Source of the DNA: Lachnospiraceae bacterium UBA4260
GTDB taxonomy: Bacteria; Bacillota; Clostridia; Lachnospirales; Lachnospiraceae
DNA length: 13,120 nucleotides
Direction of reading: 5' to 3'
NCBI GenBank assembly: GCA_002395235.1
Contig: DGWK01000003.1
Location: forward strand, 34,330-47,449
The notes below the pieces were generated by a model. The model did not search any database, was not told the origin of the DNA, and worked only from the letters and a program-made list of their open reading frames with translations. Shown here one piece after another: positions 1 to 6,525 of this stretch; the stretch's first letter is position 1; each line of letters starts with the position of its first letter. The position numbers and the translations under genes were made by a program.

Positions 1-1053
1 ATCGTCATATCCGCCAAGCGCTACGGAATTGACGCTCTGGGAGCAATGGCCCAAGGTCTGTTCGCTTCTCTTCTGATCGGCACGATCCTCAACACGCTGG
101 GGACGCAGCTGGGAATCCCCGCTCTTTCCACTTGCGGCGGATATGCTTCCTCCATGAGCGGAGCGGCAATGGCAATCGCCATCGGCTATGCGCTGCAGGC
201 TCCGCCTCTCGTTCTGTTCTCTCTCGCCACAGTCGGATACGCGGCCAACGCGCTGGGCAGCACGACGCTCAGCGGTGGAAGCGGCGCGGGCGGCCCTCTG
301 GCTGTTCTTTTCATAGCAGTCATCGCTGCCGAGTGCGGCAAAGCGGTTTCCAAGGAAACCAAAGTAGATATTCTGGTCACTCCCCTGGTCACGATTCTGG
401 TCGGCGTGGGGCTCTCGGCCCTGATCGCTCCCGCGATTGGAACGGCCGCGTCCAGCGTCGGTTCCGTCATCATGTGGGCGACGGACCTGCAGCCTTTCCT
501 GATGGGCATCGTCGTCTCCGTTGTGATCGGTATCGCCCTCACACTTCCGATTTCTTCGGCGGCAATCTGTGCGGCACTCGGCCTCACGGGACTTGCCGGC
601 GGCGCCGCTGTCGCGGGCTGCTGCGCACAGATGGTCGGTTTTGCGGTGATGTCCTTTAAAGAAAATAAGTGGGGCGGCCTGATCTCCCAGGGAATCGGCA
701 CTTCCATGCTGCAGATGGGCAACATCGTGAAAAACCCCAGGATCTGGATTCCGCCTATCGTGACCAGCGCCATCACCGGCCCGATCGCGACCTGCATCTT
801 CCACTTGCAAATGAACGATCCCGCCAGTGCCGTAGCTTCGGGCATGGGCACCTGCGGCCTGGTCGGCCAGATCGGCGTCTACGCGGGCTGGGTGGCAGAT
901 GTAGCTGCCGGCACCAAGGCGTCCATCACTGCCATGGACTGGATCGGACTGATCCTGATTTCCTTCGTTCTTCCCGCAGTTCTCACTCCCCTGATCGCGA
1001 TGCCGCTTCGCAAAGCGGGCTGGATCAAGGATGGCGATATGAAACTTCAATAA
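1..1053 (+). CDS. PTS EIIC-like sugar permease, 5' end outside the window
   Basis: Integral membrane permease resembling the PTS_EIIC_2 family (EIIC-only phosphotransferase-type transporters). The reading frame is open from base 1, so the ATG at 46 is probably internal. The 15 codons before it (IVISAKRYGIDALGA) continue the family-like N-terminus, and perhaps only 10-20 residues are missing. The protein is made almost entirely of Gly/Ala-rich hydrophobic segments. Family-typical stretches are LIGTILNTLGTQLGIP near the start, KETKVDILVTPLVTI in the first third, WATDLQPFLMGI and LTLPISSAAI in the middle, GGLISQGIGTSMLQM and NIVKNPRIWIPP later, and an LRKAGWIKDGDMKL end. No EIIA or EIIB gene is adjacent, so the substrate and phosphorylation partner cannot be named. 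It ends at a hairpin and converges with the minus-strand block. Family assignment is from recalled motifs; substrate is unknown. Confidence 0.88.
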   Translation: MVISAKRYGIDALGAMAQGLFASLLIGTILNTLGTQLGIPALSTCGGYASSMSGAAMAIAIGYALQAPPLVLFSLATVGYAANALGSTTLSGGSGAGGPLAVLFIAVIAAECGKAVSKETKVDILVTPLVTILVGVGLSALIAPAIGTAASSVGSVIMWATDLQPFLMGIVVSVVIGIALTLPISSAAICAALGLTGLAGGAAVAGCCAQMVGFAVMSFKENKWGGLISQGIGTSMLQMGNIVKNPRIWIPPIVTSAITGPIATCIFHLQMNDPASAVASGMGTCGLVGQIGVYAGWVADVAAGTKASITAMDWIGLILISFVLPAVLTPLIAMPLRKAGWIKDGDMKLQ

Positions 1054-1063
1054 GGCGCAACAA

Positions 1064-1091
1064 GGGGCTGCCGCATTAATGCGACAGCCCC
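1064..1091. terminator. Hairpin between convergent transcripts, probably bidirectional
   Basis: The arms GGGGCTG and CAGCCCC enclose CGCAT-TA-ATGCG, making a 12-bp stem with one C/A mismatch. It starts 10 bases after the stop of the permease gene and lies about 70 bases beyond the last minus-strand gene. Read on the minus strand it is followed by TTGTTG; on the plus strand by AGTTTATTG. Neither tail is a clean T run, so the call rests mainly on the stem and the convergent position. Confidence 0.6.
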
Positions 1092-1157
1092 AGTTTATTG
1101 TCAGAAAAGCTCGTTTCCTCTTTCTCTCAGTGCGACAGTATCTTGTCGTACCCTGTA

Positions 1158-1283
1158 TCACTCATCCTCGTGAGGACTTCCGATTCCGACTACTGCGGAA
1201 ACACCCGCAACAATACCCATGAGAACCACAAGAAGGGTCGTAAAACCAAGTCCCGCTAAAGCGACAATTACTCCAATATCCAT
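1158..1283 (-). CDS. 41-aa single-span membrane protein, unrecognised
   Basis: Short gene of 41 codons plus TGA. It starts at ATG 1283-1281 and has AAAGGAG seven bases upstream, as good a ribosome binding site as any in the window. The product starts MDIGVIVALAGLGFTTLLVV and continues as an uninterrupted hydrophobic stretch to about residue 35, then ends in a short acidic hydrophilic tail, SPHEDE. That is the pattern of a small membrane protein with one helix, or a tight hairpin broken by glycines. It lies 30 bases after the zinc-ribbon gene on the same strand and ahead of the convergent terminator, so it is probably the last gene of that transcript. I recognise no family. It could act as a membrane partner of the zinc-ribbon protein, but that is inference from adjacency only. 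Confidence 0.7.
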   Translation of the reverse strand: MDIGVIVALAGLGFTTLLVVLMGIVAGVSAVVGIGSPHEDE

Positions 1284-1313
1284 ATCGTCTCCTTTAATAG
1301 CTGTTACTATACG

Positions 1314-1856
1314 TTACTCTTTGTCGGACTGCACATCTTCCGGCGCAGCCGCCTGCTCCCCGGACTGCACACTGTCCTCCGCAGAAGGCTGTACACTGTC
1401 CTGCGCCTCTTCACGGACAGGCTCGTTCGGGATCAGCCTGGTCCCGCACTCAGGGCAGTACGCAACGCCCTTCGGGATCTTCGCGCCGCAGCCGGGGCAC
1501 TTCTCTTCCGCCTTGAGCTCGGCGATCTTCTGCTCGCCGATCGCGATCACTTCCTCTTCCGACCTGATAAATCTCACTTTCGTGTAGTACTCTCTCCAGT
1601 TTCTGAGCACGATCTCGCGGGCGCCGTCGTCCGCCTTCTCGTCGCTCAGCATTGCCGCCAGCCCCTCCGAAGTCGTCCCGTCGAAGGCATCCTTGACAAG
1701 CATCTGGCCAAGTTCGGTGTAGAGCTCATTGATCTTCCTCTTGGATTCCGAGATGCCGGCGTTCGTCTGCATGACTTCCGCGATGTCCTTCGTCTTCTGG
1801 ATTGCTTCCTGACTGCCCTGTGTTATCATCTCTTTCAGTTCATCCCAAAAGGCCAT
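1314..1856 (-). CDS. Zinc-ribbon protein with helical N-terminus and acidic repeated tail
   Basis: 180-aa cytoplasmic-looking protein with no signal peptide or membrane span. Residues 1-115 are charged and probably mostly helical. A four-cysteine zinc ribbon follows (C120-x2-C123 ... C134-x2-C137, in EKCPGCGAKIPKGVAYCPEC). The C-terminal 40 residues are acidic and Gln/Ser-rich with an imperfect repeat (QDSVQ, EDSVQ, EDVQS). Such treble-clef ribbons usually mediate protein or nucleic-acid contacts; no enzymatic motif is seen. The start ATG at 1856 is supported by AGGAGA about seven bases upstream. It lies 66 bases after the pyrophosphatase gene and 30 bases before the small membrane protein gene. 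Specific function unknown. Confidence 0.85.
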   Translation of the reverse strand: MAFWDELKEMITQGSQEAIQKTKDIAEVMQTNAGISESKRKINELYTELGQMLVKDAFDGTTSEGLAAMLSDEKADDGAREIVLRNWREYYTKVRFIRSEEEVIAIGEQKIAELKAEEKCPGCGAKIPKGVAYCPECGTRLIPNEPVREEAQDSVQPSAEDSVQSGEQAAAPEDVQSDKE

Positions 1857-1922
1857 CTTTTATCTCCTATTTCAGCAGCTGCCGGAAGGCAGCATTCTTC
1901 TTTTAGCACATATATATCAATA

Positions 1923-3560
1923 TTACGCATATTTCTGAACCACCGCCGTAATCCTGGGAAGGATCTGCGATTTTCTGGAGAGCACCCCCCGCTGCAGGCT
2001 GAGCGTCTCCCCTTCCTTGTTGGGGAAGGCCTCGGCCGCCCAGGCCGCCTTGTCTCCGGCCGCAAACACCACGGAACCGTTCTCCAGAATGCTGGTAAAC
2101 GCCATCAGGCACAGATCCAGCTCTTTCTTCTTCACGAACTGCTCGAGCAGTTCCTGGACCTGCGACTCCATCTGCCTTGCGATATCCGCGGACGTGACGA
2201 TGACCTGCGAGATCATGGTCTTGCATCCTTCGATATTGAAGAACTTGATGTCCTGATTGAGCAGCTCGTTCAGGCTCTTGCCCTTTATATTCGCGCTGAC
2301 GGAGAACATATCCTTGGCAAATTCGTCTATGTCCAGACCTGCGATCCCCGCCAGGAACTGCGCCGTCGCGATGTCCTTGGGCGTAGTCGTAGGCGACTGG
2401 AACTTCAGCGTGTCAGAAAGGATCGCGCCCAGAATCAGCCCCGCCAGGTTCTTGGGAAGCGGGATCTGATTCTCGCGGAAGATGGTCGCGACGATGGTCG
2501 CGCTGCTTCCGATGATCTCGTTTCGGAAGGCCACGGGCTGATTGGTCGAAAAATCATTGATCCTGTGGTGATCGATGACCTCAAGGACCTCCGCCTTCTC
2601 AATTCCTCGTACCGACTGGGAGAACTCATTGTGGTCCACCAGGATGAGTTTCTTGCTGCCCGTGTTCATGACATGGTAGCGGGAAACATATCCCAGAAGC
2701 TTCTCGTCGTCATCGATGACCGGATAGGCGTGGAAGCGGCTGCGGAGCATCTTGCGCCCGGCGTCCTCCACCAGTTCCGACGCATAGAATTTAATGGGAT
2801 TGGTCACCATCATCTGGGACACTCTCGGTGCAAAATAGACATAGCGGGACGTGTTCATCGTTCCGTGCCCGGATATAATGATGGAGCAGTTGCGCTCTTT
2901 TGCCAGTTCGACCACTTCCGGCGCGACATCGTCCGCCCGCACAACGATCAGCACTGCCGCTCCCAGCCGAATCATTTCTGACTGGGCCTTCGCGTCGCTT
3001 CCCGTGATGATGATTCTGTCTTTTACTTCAAACCTTGAGAGGTCTTCACTTGTGATCGCTATTACGCCCACGCTTCCGTTCATCTTGCGGTCGTGCGCTT
3101 CATAGATGATCCTGCCGTTGATGGCGGTCTTTATACACTCGATCGGCGTGTCCTTGAGAAGTCTCGCCGTGCTCTCGGTATCGCCCATGGCGATATCCGC
3201 CGCGTCAGAGCGAGTCACGATGCCCAGCAGTTTGCCGTCATCGTCCACAATGCTGCAGATCTGCCGGTTGTTCTTGGCAAGGACCCTGATCGCCTCAAAA
3301 AGCGTCTTGTCCGGCGAGATTGAGACCGGCTCGTCCAGATTGATCTCGCCCAGTTTGTATCGGGCGTCATCAAGGAGCATCGGCTCCTCAAAGCCGAAGC
3401 GCTCCAGCAGATACTTGGTCTCAGCGCTGAGCTTGCCCAGGCGGCAGGGGATCGCCTTGACCCCGTTGGCCCTTTTATAAAATGCATAACCGATCGCCGC
3501 AGCAATGGAGTCTGTATCCGGATGCTTGTGGCCCGTAACGTATACACGATTTTTTTCCAT
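1923..3560 (-). CDS. Manganese-dependent inorganic pyrophosphatase (family II) with CBS and DRTGG domains
   Basis: 545-aa cytoplasmic enzyme predicted to hydrolyse pyrophosphate to two phosphates, driving biosynthetic reactions forward. DHH-family metal-binding motifs are intact: GHKHPDTDS (residues 10-18), VDHNE (308-312) and IDHHR (329-333). The C-terminal DHHA2 domain (about 420-540) carries the substrate-binding LSRKSQ (527-532). Between the first and second motifs lies the regulatory insert: a CBS motif near 79-126 (SIVDDDGKLLGIVTRSDA), a DRTGG-like domain near 135-245, and a second CBS motif near 255-300 (FHAYPVIDDDEKLLGYVSR). In this subfamily adenine nucleotides bind the CBS pair and modulate activity. 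I chose ATG 3560 because the protein then begins MEKNRVYVTGHKHPD, as usual, and AGGGGGG lies about seven bases upstream; the upstream TTG at 3617 would add 19 residues unlike the family. It corresponds functionally to ppaC, but the domain layout is the long form. Confidence 0.95.
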   Translation of the reverse strand: MEKNRVYVTGHKHPDTDSIAAAIGYAFYKRANGVKAIPCRLGKLSAETKYLLERFGFEEPMLLDDARYKLGEINLDEPVSISPDKTLFEAIRVLAKNNRQICSIVDDDGKLLGIVTRSDAADIAMGDTESTARLLKDTPIECIKTAINGRIIYEAHDRKMNGSVGVIAITSEDLSRFEVKDRIIITGSDAKAQSEMIRLGAAVLIVVRADDVAPEVVELAKERNCSIIISGHGTMNTSRYVYFAPRVSQMMVTNPIKFYASELVEDAGRKMLRSRFHAYPVIDDDEKLLGYVSRYHVMNTGSKKLILVDHNEFSQSVRGIEKAEVLEVIDHHRINDFSTNQPVAFRNEIIGSSATIVATIFRENQIPLPKNLAGLILGAILSDTLKFQSPTTTPKDIATAQFLAGIAGLDIDEFAKDMFSVSANIKGKSLNELLNQDIKFFNIEGCKTMISQVIVTSADIARQMESQVQELLEQFVKKKELDLCLMAFTSILENGSVVFAAGDKAAWAAEAFPNKEGETLSLQRGVLSRKSQILPRITAVVQKYA

Positions 3561-3655
3561 ATGCGTTACCCCCCTGAAAATGCTGGTAAAAGCGTGCCGT
3601 GTACACGCAGCTGTCAAAATGAGTTTAGCATATTACATCGCAAAAATCACCCTGC

Positions 3656-4723
3656 TCACTCCGTGTCTTCGAAATCTTCGGGGTTTTCCTCTCCGGACTC
3701 CCCGTCTTCGATATTTTCTTCTGTGCCCGGCACCTGATCAGCGGACGGAGCGTCAATGACGCCGAGATATTCTTCAAGACAGATTCCCCGGGACATAATC
3801 TCTTCTGCCGCTTCTGCCCCCACGTATCTGTAGTGCCAGGGCTCGTAAGTAATTCCCGTGATCTCCTGCTTGTCGTAAGGATAGCGGAGTATAAAGCCGT
3901 ACTCATGGCAGTGATGCATCAGCCACTGCTGCGTCTCATTATTCTCCTGCTCTTCATCGAGGATCTGCCGCCCGGAATAGACGATGTCCACCGCAAGTCC
4001 CGCTTCGTGTTCGCTCGATCCGGGGACCGCCACATTTCTGGCTGTCTCTTTTCTCGCTTCTTCCTCGGTCATACCGCTGTACATGAACCTTCTGACGTCG
4101 TTTTCAAACAAACGCTCCTGCTTGCTCCGTTCCCTGTAGGAGCTGCATACCAGAGGCGAATATCCCGCCGCCCTGCAGTCAGCCAGCATGTCGCGCAGGT
4201 GCTCTGCCGCGCACACGTCCATCTGATGCCCGTACTCCACGGGCTCAAGCTCCGGCTCGTAATCCTCCGGCAGCAGATGCCACGGATTGACAAGAATCAG
4301 TTCTTTTTCTGTGTACATACGCCCAGTGTCCTTTTTGAGTGAATCAGAGATGTTCTGGCCGTCTTCCTGTACTTTGCTGTAGGCCGGCGACTGCGCGCCG
4401 CTGTTCTCATCGGGTCCGTAGGCATGCGACTGCGCGCCGCCCTCTCTTTCCGGTTCTTCCTCGGCTGCTATTTCCGTTGACACTTCCGCAGTCGACGCCG
4501 CTGCCGCCATCGTCGAGCCGTCATAAGCGTTCTGTGAAGGCGCGGCAGACGGCTCCTCCTGCGCTTGCCCTTCTGCTGCATGTCCGCCAATCTCATCCGC
4601 AAATCCCCTTATGATCAGGCCTCTCTGCGAGAACAATCCGATCACGATCACGGAAGCGGCAAGCAGCATCTCTCCGGCTATAAATGCTCTGTAGCCGGAG
4701 GCTCTGTTATTACCATCGATCAT
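3656..4723 (-). CDS. VanY-like D-alanyl-D-alanine carboxypeptidase (M15B), membrane-anchored
   Basis: 355-aa extracytoplasmic zinc peptidase predicted to trim the terminal D-Ala from peptidoglycan stem peptides. An N-terminal transmembrane segment (about 14-32, EMLLAASVIVIGL) anchors it. Residues 45-135 are a low-complexity Ala/Glu/Ser linker containing GAQSHAY and GAQSPAY, a short duplication. The catalytic domain spans about 140-320: substrate-binding SSYRER (194-199), SSEHEAGLAVDI with zinc ligands H239 and D246, and YEPWHYRY with catalytic E294 and third zinc ligand H297. The last 23 residues are extremely acidic (EENIEDGESGEENPEDFEDT), which is uncommon in this family. The start is ATG 4723 with AAGGAA about 11 bases upstream. 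It follows the Nudix gene by 39 bases. Peptidase family is certain from the motifs; the physiological substrate is inferred. There is no vanH, vanA or vanX nearby, so nothing suggests vancomycin resistance. Confidence 0.93.
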   Translation of the reverse strand: MIDGNNRASGYRAFIAGEMLLAASVIVIGLFSQRGLIIRGFADEIGGHAAEGQAQEEPSAAPSQNAYDGSTMAAAASTAEVSTEIAAEEEPEREGGAQSHAYGPDENSGAQSPAYSKVQEDGQNISDSLKKDTGRMYTEKELILVNPWHLLPEDYEPELEPVEYGHQMDVCAAEHLRDMLADCRAAGYSPLVCSSYRERSKQERLFENDVRRFMYSGMTEEEARKETARNVAVPGSSEHEAGLAVDIVYSGRQILDEEQENNETQQWLMHHCHEYGFILRYPYDKQEITGITYEPWHYRYVGAEAAEEIMSRGICLEEYLGVIDAPSADQVPGTEENIEDGESGEENPEDFEDTE

Positions 4724-4762
4724 ATTAAGTTAAGTTCCTTCACTCTAATGCTGACATTTCTC

Positions 4763-5242
4763 TCATAGTTCCATCGCCGAACCGTTGAGCGCGGCGCTCA
4801 CCAGTCCTCCTTTTCCGTCGTAGACCAGCTTGAGGGAGAAGAAGGGCTCTTCCTGTGTCAGAAGGCGGAAGAATATTTTGTCCCCCTCCCAGATATTGAG
4901 CTCGTCGATCCGACTCTTGGGGACCCATTCCAGGACGCCCTCGTCGCAGGGAACGGGCTCGCCCTCGAAGCCGTCCGCCGTAAACAGGTGCATGTATTCC
5001 GTGACTCCGTCGCCGGACACAAAGGTAACGATGCCCCTGAATCTGTAGGACGTGAGCGTATAGCCGGTCTCCTCGCGGACTTCCCGCAAAAGGCACTCCT
5101 CCGGGCTCTCGTCCTGCTCGAAATGGCCGCCGACGCCGATCCATTTGTCCTTGTTCACATCATTTTTCTTCACTACCCGGTGAAGCATCAGATACTGATC
5201 ATCCTTCTCCAGATAGCAGAGTGTGCTGAGCTCTGCCTGCAA
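4763..5242 (-). CDS. Nudix hydrolase (MutT-like, 8-oxo-dGTP diphosphatase type)
   Basis: 159-aa cytoplasmic enzyme predicted to hydrolyse a nucleoside diphosphate linked to another moiety. The Nudix box is complete at residues 39-61 (GHFEQDESPEEC then LLREVREETGY), matching G-x5-E-x7-REUxEExGU. The N-terminus, LQAELSTLCYLEKDDQYLML followed by HRVVKKNDVNKDKWIGVGGHFE, resembles the oxidised-purine nucleotide diphosphatase branch, but exact substrate cannot be read from sequence. The start is TTG at 5242-5240: CAGGAGGAG lies six bases upstream, and the protein then begins exactly where the family does. ATG codons further upstream in frame (for example 5323) would overlap the acylphosphatase gene and add unrelated residues. 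It is 49 bases after that gene and 39 before the VanY-like gene, so probably in the same operon. Confidence 0.93.
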   Translation of the reverse strand: MQAELSTLCYLEKDDQYLMLHRVVKKNDVNKDKWIGVGGHFEQDESPEECLLREVREETGYTLTSYRFRGIVTFVSGDGVTEYMHLFTADGFEGEPVPCDEGVLEWVPKSRIDELNIWEGDKIFFRLLTQEEPFFSLKLVYDGKGGLVSAALNGSAMEL

Positions 5243-5248
5243 GGCTTT

Positions 5249-5257
5249 CTCCTCCTG
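5249..5257 (-). promoter_or_regulatory. Ribosome binding site that fixes the TTG start of the Nudix gene
   Basis: CAGGAGGAG on the minus strand, six bases before the TTG at 5242. It is nearly perfect complementarity to the 16S rRNA tail, and no comparable site precedes the upstream ATG codons in the same frame. Confidence 0.85.
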
Positions 5258-5291
5258 TTTCCATTCTCGTGTGCGCTGTTTTGCCGTGCGG

Positions 5292-5846
5292 TCAATAGCC
5301 GCGCACGCCAAATCCCCGCTCATCGGGTACCAGCGGGATCTCCTCCACCTCCATGTCGTCGATGCGGATCCAGTGACCGCTCCCAAGATGTGTGAGAACC
5401 CTTCCGATCCCTGCGGGCGTCCCCTGCACTTCCATCTCCACAGAGCCGTCCGGCAGGTTCTCCACCCACCCGGTCAGCCCGTAAGTGCGCGCGGCGTACA
5501 TGGCCTGGTAGCGAAAACCGACTCCCTGCACCCGCCCGCGAAATATGATGTGCTCCCGCACATGGTCCCTCTCGGGATCAAATCCGGCCATTTGCGCTCC
5601 TTTCTGCTTCGCGAGCAGCGACATGAATCTCTCGTCCGGAGTAAGTTCCTGCGACGGCTCCTGAGGCTCGCTGCTCTGTGAGAACTTCTTCTCCAGCCCT
5701 CCTATAGGATCAAATTTACCGTTTTCGTCTAGACAGATCTCCCTGATCTGCTCCCAGTTGTGCCTGATCAGATATAGTACCGCCGCGATTCCCATCGCCC
5801 ACAACAGGACTGTTCCGATGAGAGCGCGCATCGACTCGTGATCCAT
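5292..5846 (-). CDS. Membrane-anchored acylphosphatase-domain protein
   Basis: 184-aa protein with two parts. Residues 6-28 (MRALIGTVLLWAMGIAAVLY) form a single transmembrane segment, followed by a charged linker to about residue 98. Residues 99-184 are an acylphosphatase domain: FRGRVQGVGFRYQAM contains the phosphate-binding loop and catalytic R112, and GLTGWVENLPDGSVEMEVQG contains the catalytic N130. This enzyme class hydrolyses the carboxyl-phosphate bond of acylphosphates. Typical family members are free-standing soluble proteins of about 90 residues, so the anchor and linker are unusual. The few basic residues after the helix (IRHNW) leave the orientation uncertain. The start is ATG 5846 with GAGAGG six bases upstream; a TTG at 5873 has no usable spacing. 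It begins ten bases after the stop of the preceding gene. Confidence 0.88.
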   Translation of the reverse strand: MDHESMRALIGTVLLWAMGIAAVLYLIRHNWEQIREICLDENGKFDPIGGLEKKFSQSSEPQEPSQELTPDERFMSLLAKQKGAQMAGFDPERDHVREHIIFRGRVQGVGFRYQAMYAARTYGLTGWVENLPDGSVEMEVQGTPAGIGRVLTHLGSGHWIRIDDMEVEEIPLVPDERGFGVRGY

Positions 5847-5856
5847 AAAAAACCTC

Positions 5857-6378
5857 TCAGTTTCTGTTTGCAAACCTCAGAAGCTCATTCGCGATGCTGC
5901 CGTATTCTATGTATTCCAGGTCCCCTATCCGCAGTTTCACCTGCGTCAGGTTTTCTGCCGACTCCGGGTCCACGCAGTCCAGCAGGACTCTGCCTTTCCC
6001 GATTTCTTTTACATATCCGCACAGCAGCTCTTCCTCTCCGTTCCTGCACACTGTGACCAGTGCTTCCGAATCCAGCGCTGCTTTAAGGATCTGTGCCAAA
6101 ATATGCCCTTCCGGATCAATTTCCATCTCGGGCAGTGTGAACCAGCTGTCGTAGGGGTGGAGCTCCGCGTATCGCATATACTTGCGGATCTTGCCCAGAT
6201 AGGGCGTATCCGTGATCATCTCTCTGACCGTCCTCCGCGGCATCGCGTAAAAGGCGCTGATCTTCCCCTCTTCATCAATCCCCTTAAAAACAATGTCGTC
6301 TTTATTCTGTGCGGCTATGACGCCGACCGTAAAGGCTCCCGAATCGTCCGTATAGATCTCGTATAATTTGTCCTGCAT
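5857..6378 (-). CDS. Conserved-looking 173-aa protein of unknown function
   Basis: I do not recognise this family. The soluble 173-aa product has no signal peptide and no membrane span. Two halves look related: residues 13-65 (FTVGVIAAQNKDDIVFKGID, then G-K-I-S and later TDTPYLGKIRKY) and residues 104-170 (EALVTVC, LLCGYVKEIGKGRVLLDCVD and later IGDLEYIEYGSIANELLRFA). The pattern of two beta-strand pairs, an Asp-plus-Gly turn and a helix is reminiscent of small Sm-like or SH3-like barrels, but this is a guess from strand pattern only. ATG 6378 has GGGGAGG about six bases upstream. It is the first gene of the probable operon that continues with the acylphosphatase gene ten bases later. A promoter candidate lies about 50 bases upstream. 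Confidence 0.8.
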   Translation of the reverse strand: MQDKLYEIYTDDSGAFTVGVIAAQNKDDIVFKGIDEEGKISAFYAMPRRTVREMITDTPYLGKIRKYMRYAELHPYDSWFTLPEMEIDPEGHILAQILKAALDSEALVTVCRNGEEELLCGYVKEIGKGRVLLDCVDPESAENLTQVKLRIGDLEYIEYGSIANELLRFANRN

Positions 6379-6423
6379 TCAATCCTCCCCGGGCTTGTAT
6401 TCATGATAATCTCAGTTTCAGCC

Positions 6424-6448
6424 ATTATAAGTATATCAGCTAAGTCAA
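6424..6448 (-). promoter_or_regulatory. Candidate promoter of the 173-aa protein / acylphosphatase / Nudix / VanY operon
   Basis: On the minus strand there is a perfect TATAAT (6429-6424) in AT-rich surroundings, 45 bases before the start codon. TTGACT lies at 6448-6443, but the spacing is only 13 bases, so it is not a normal -35 for this box. An overlapping TATACT (6435-6430) has TTTCAG 17 bases upstream. A promoter here is likely because a terminator lies just upstream, but the exact boxes are uncertain. Confidence 0.5.
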
Positions 6449-6470
6449 GACTCTGAAAGTGTGACAAAAA

Positions 6471-6519
6471 GACGTATCAGCTGACACATTTTGTCCCAAA
6501 ATGTGTCAGCTGATACGTC
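6471..6519 (-). terminator. 23-bp perfect hairpin terminator after the WYL gene
   Basis: Perfect inverted repeat: 23-base arms at 6471-6493 and 6497-6519 with a 3-base loop (TCC on the plus strand). Read on the minus strand, the stem begins seven bases after the TAA of the WYL gene and is followed directly by TTTTTGTC, as a rho-independent terminator requires. The stem is AT-balanced and much longer than ordinary terminators. Each arm contains the palindrome TCAGCTGA, so the region may also be a copy of a repeated extragenic palindrome. Confidence 0.78.
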
Positions 6520-6525
6520 CCTATG

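Noticed and set aside
1878..1893. GCTGCC-GGAA-GGCAGC hairpin between pyrophosphatase and zinc-ribbon genes as a terminator
   Set aside because: The T-rich tail is on the plus strand, where no transcript is expected. On the minus strand the stem is followed by TGCTGAAATAGG, so it would not terminate the operon.
2565..2981. Plus-strand open frame opposite the pyrophosphatase
   Set aside because: It is the mirror of the DHH/CBS coding sequence and has no independent start signals.
3656..4723. Vancomycin-resistance gene cluster
   Set aside because: The VanY-like peptidase stands alone, without vanH, vanA/B, vanX or a VanRS pair. Such peptidases are common cell-wall enzymes in Clostridia.
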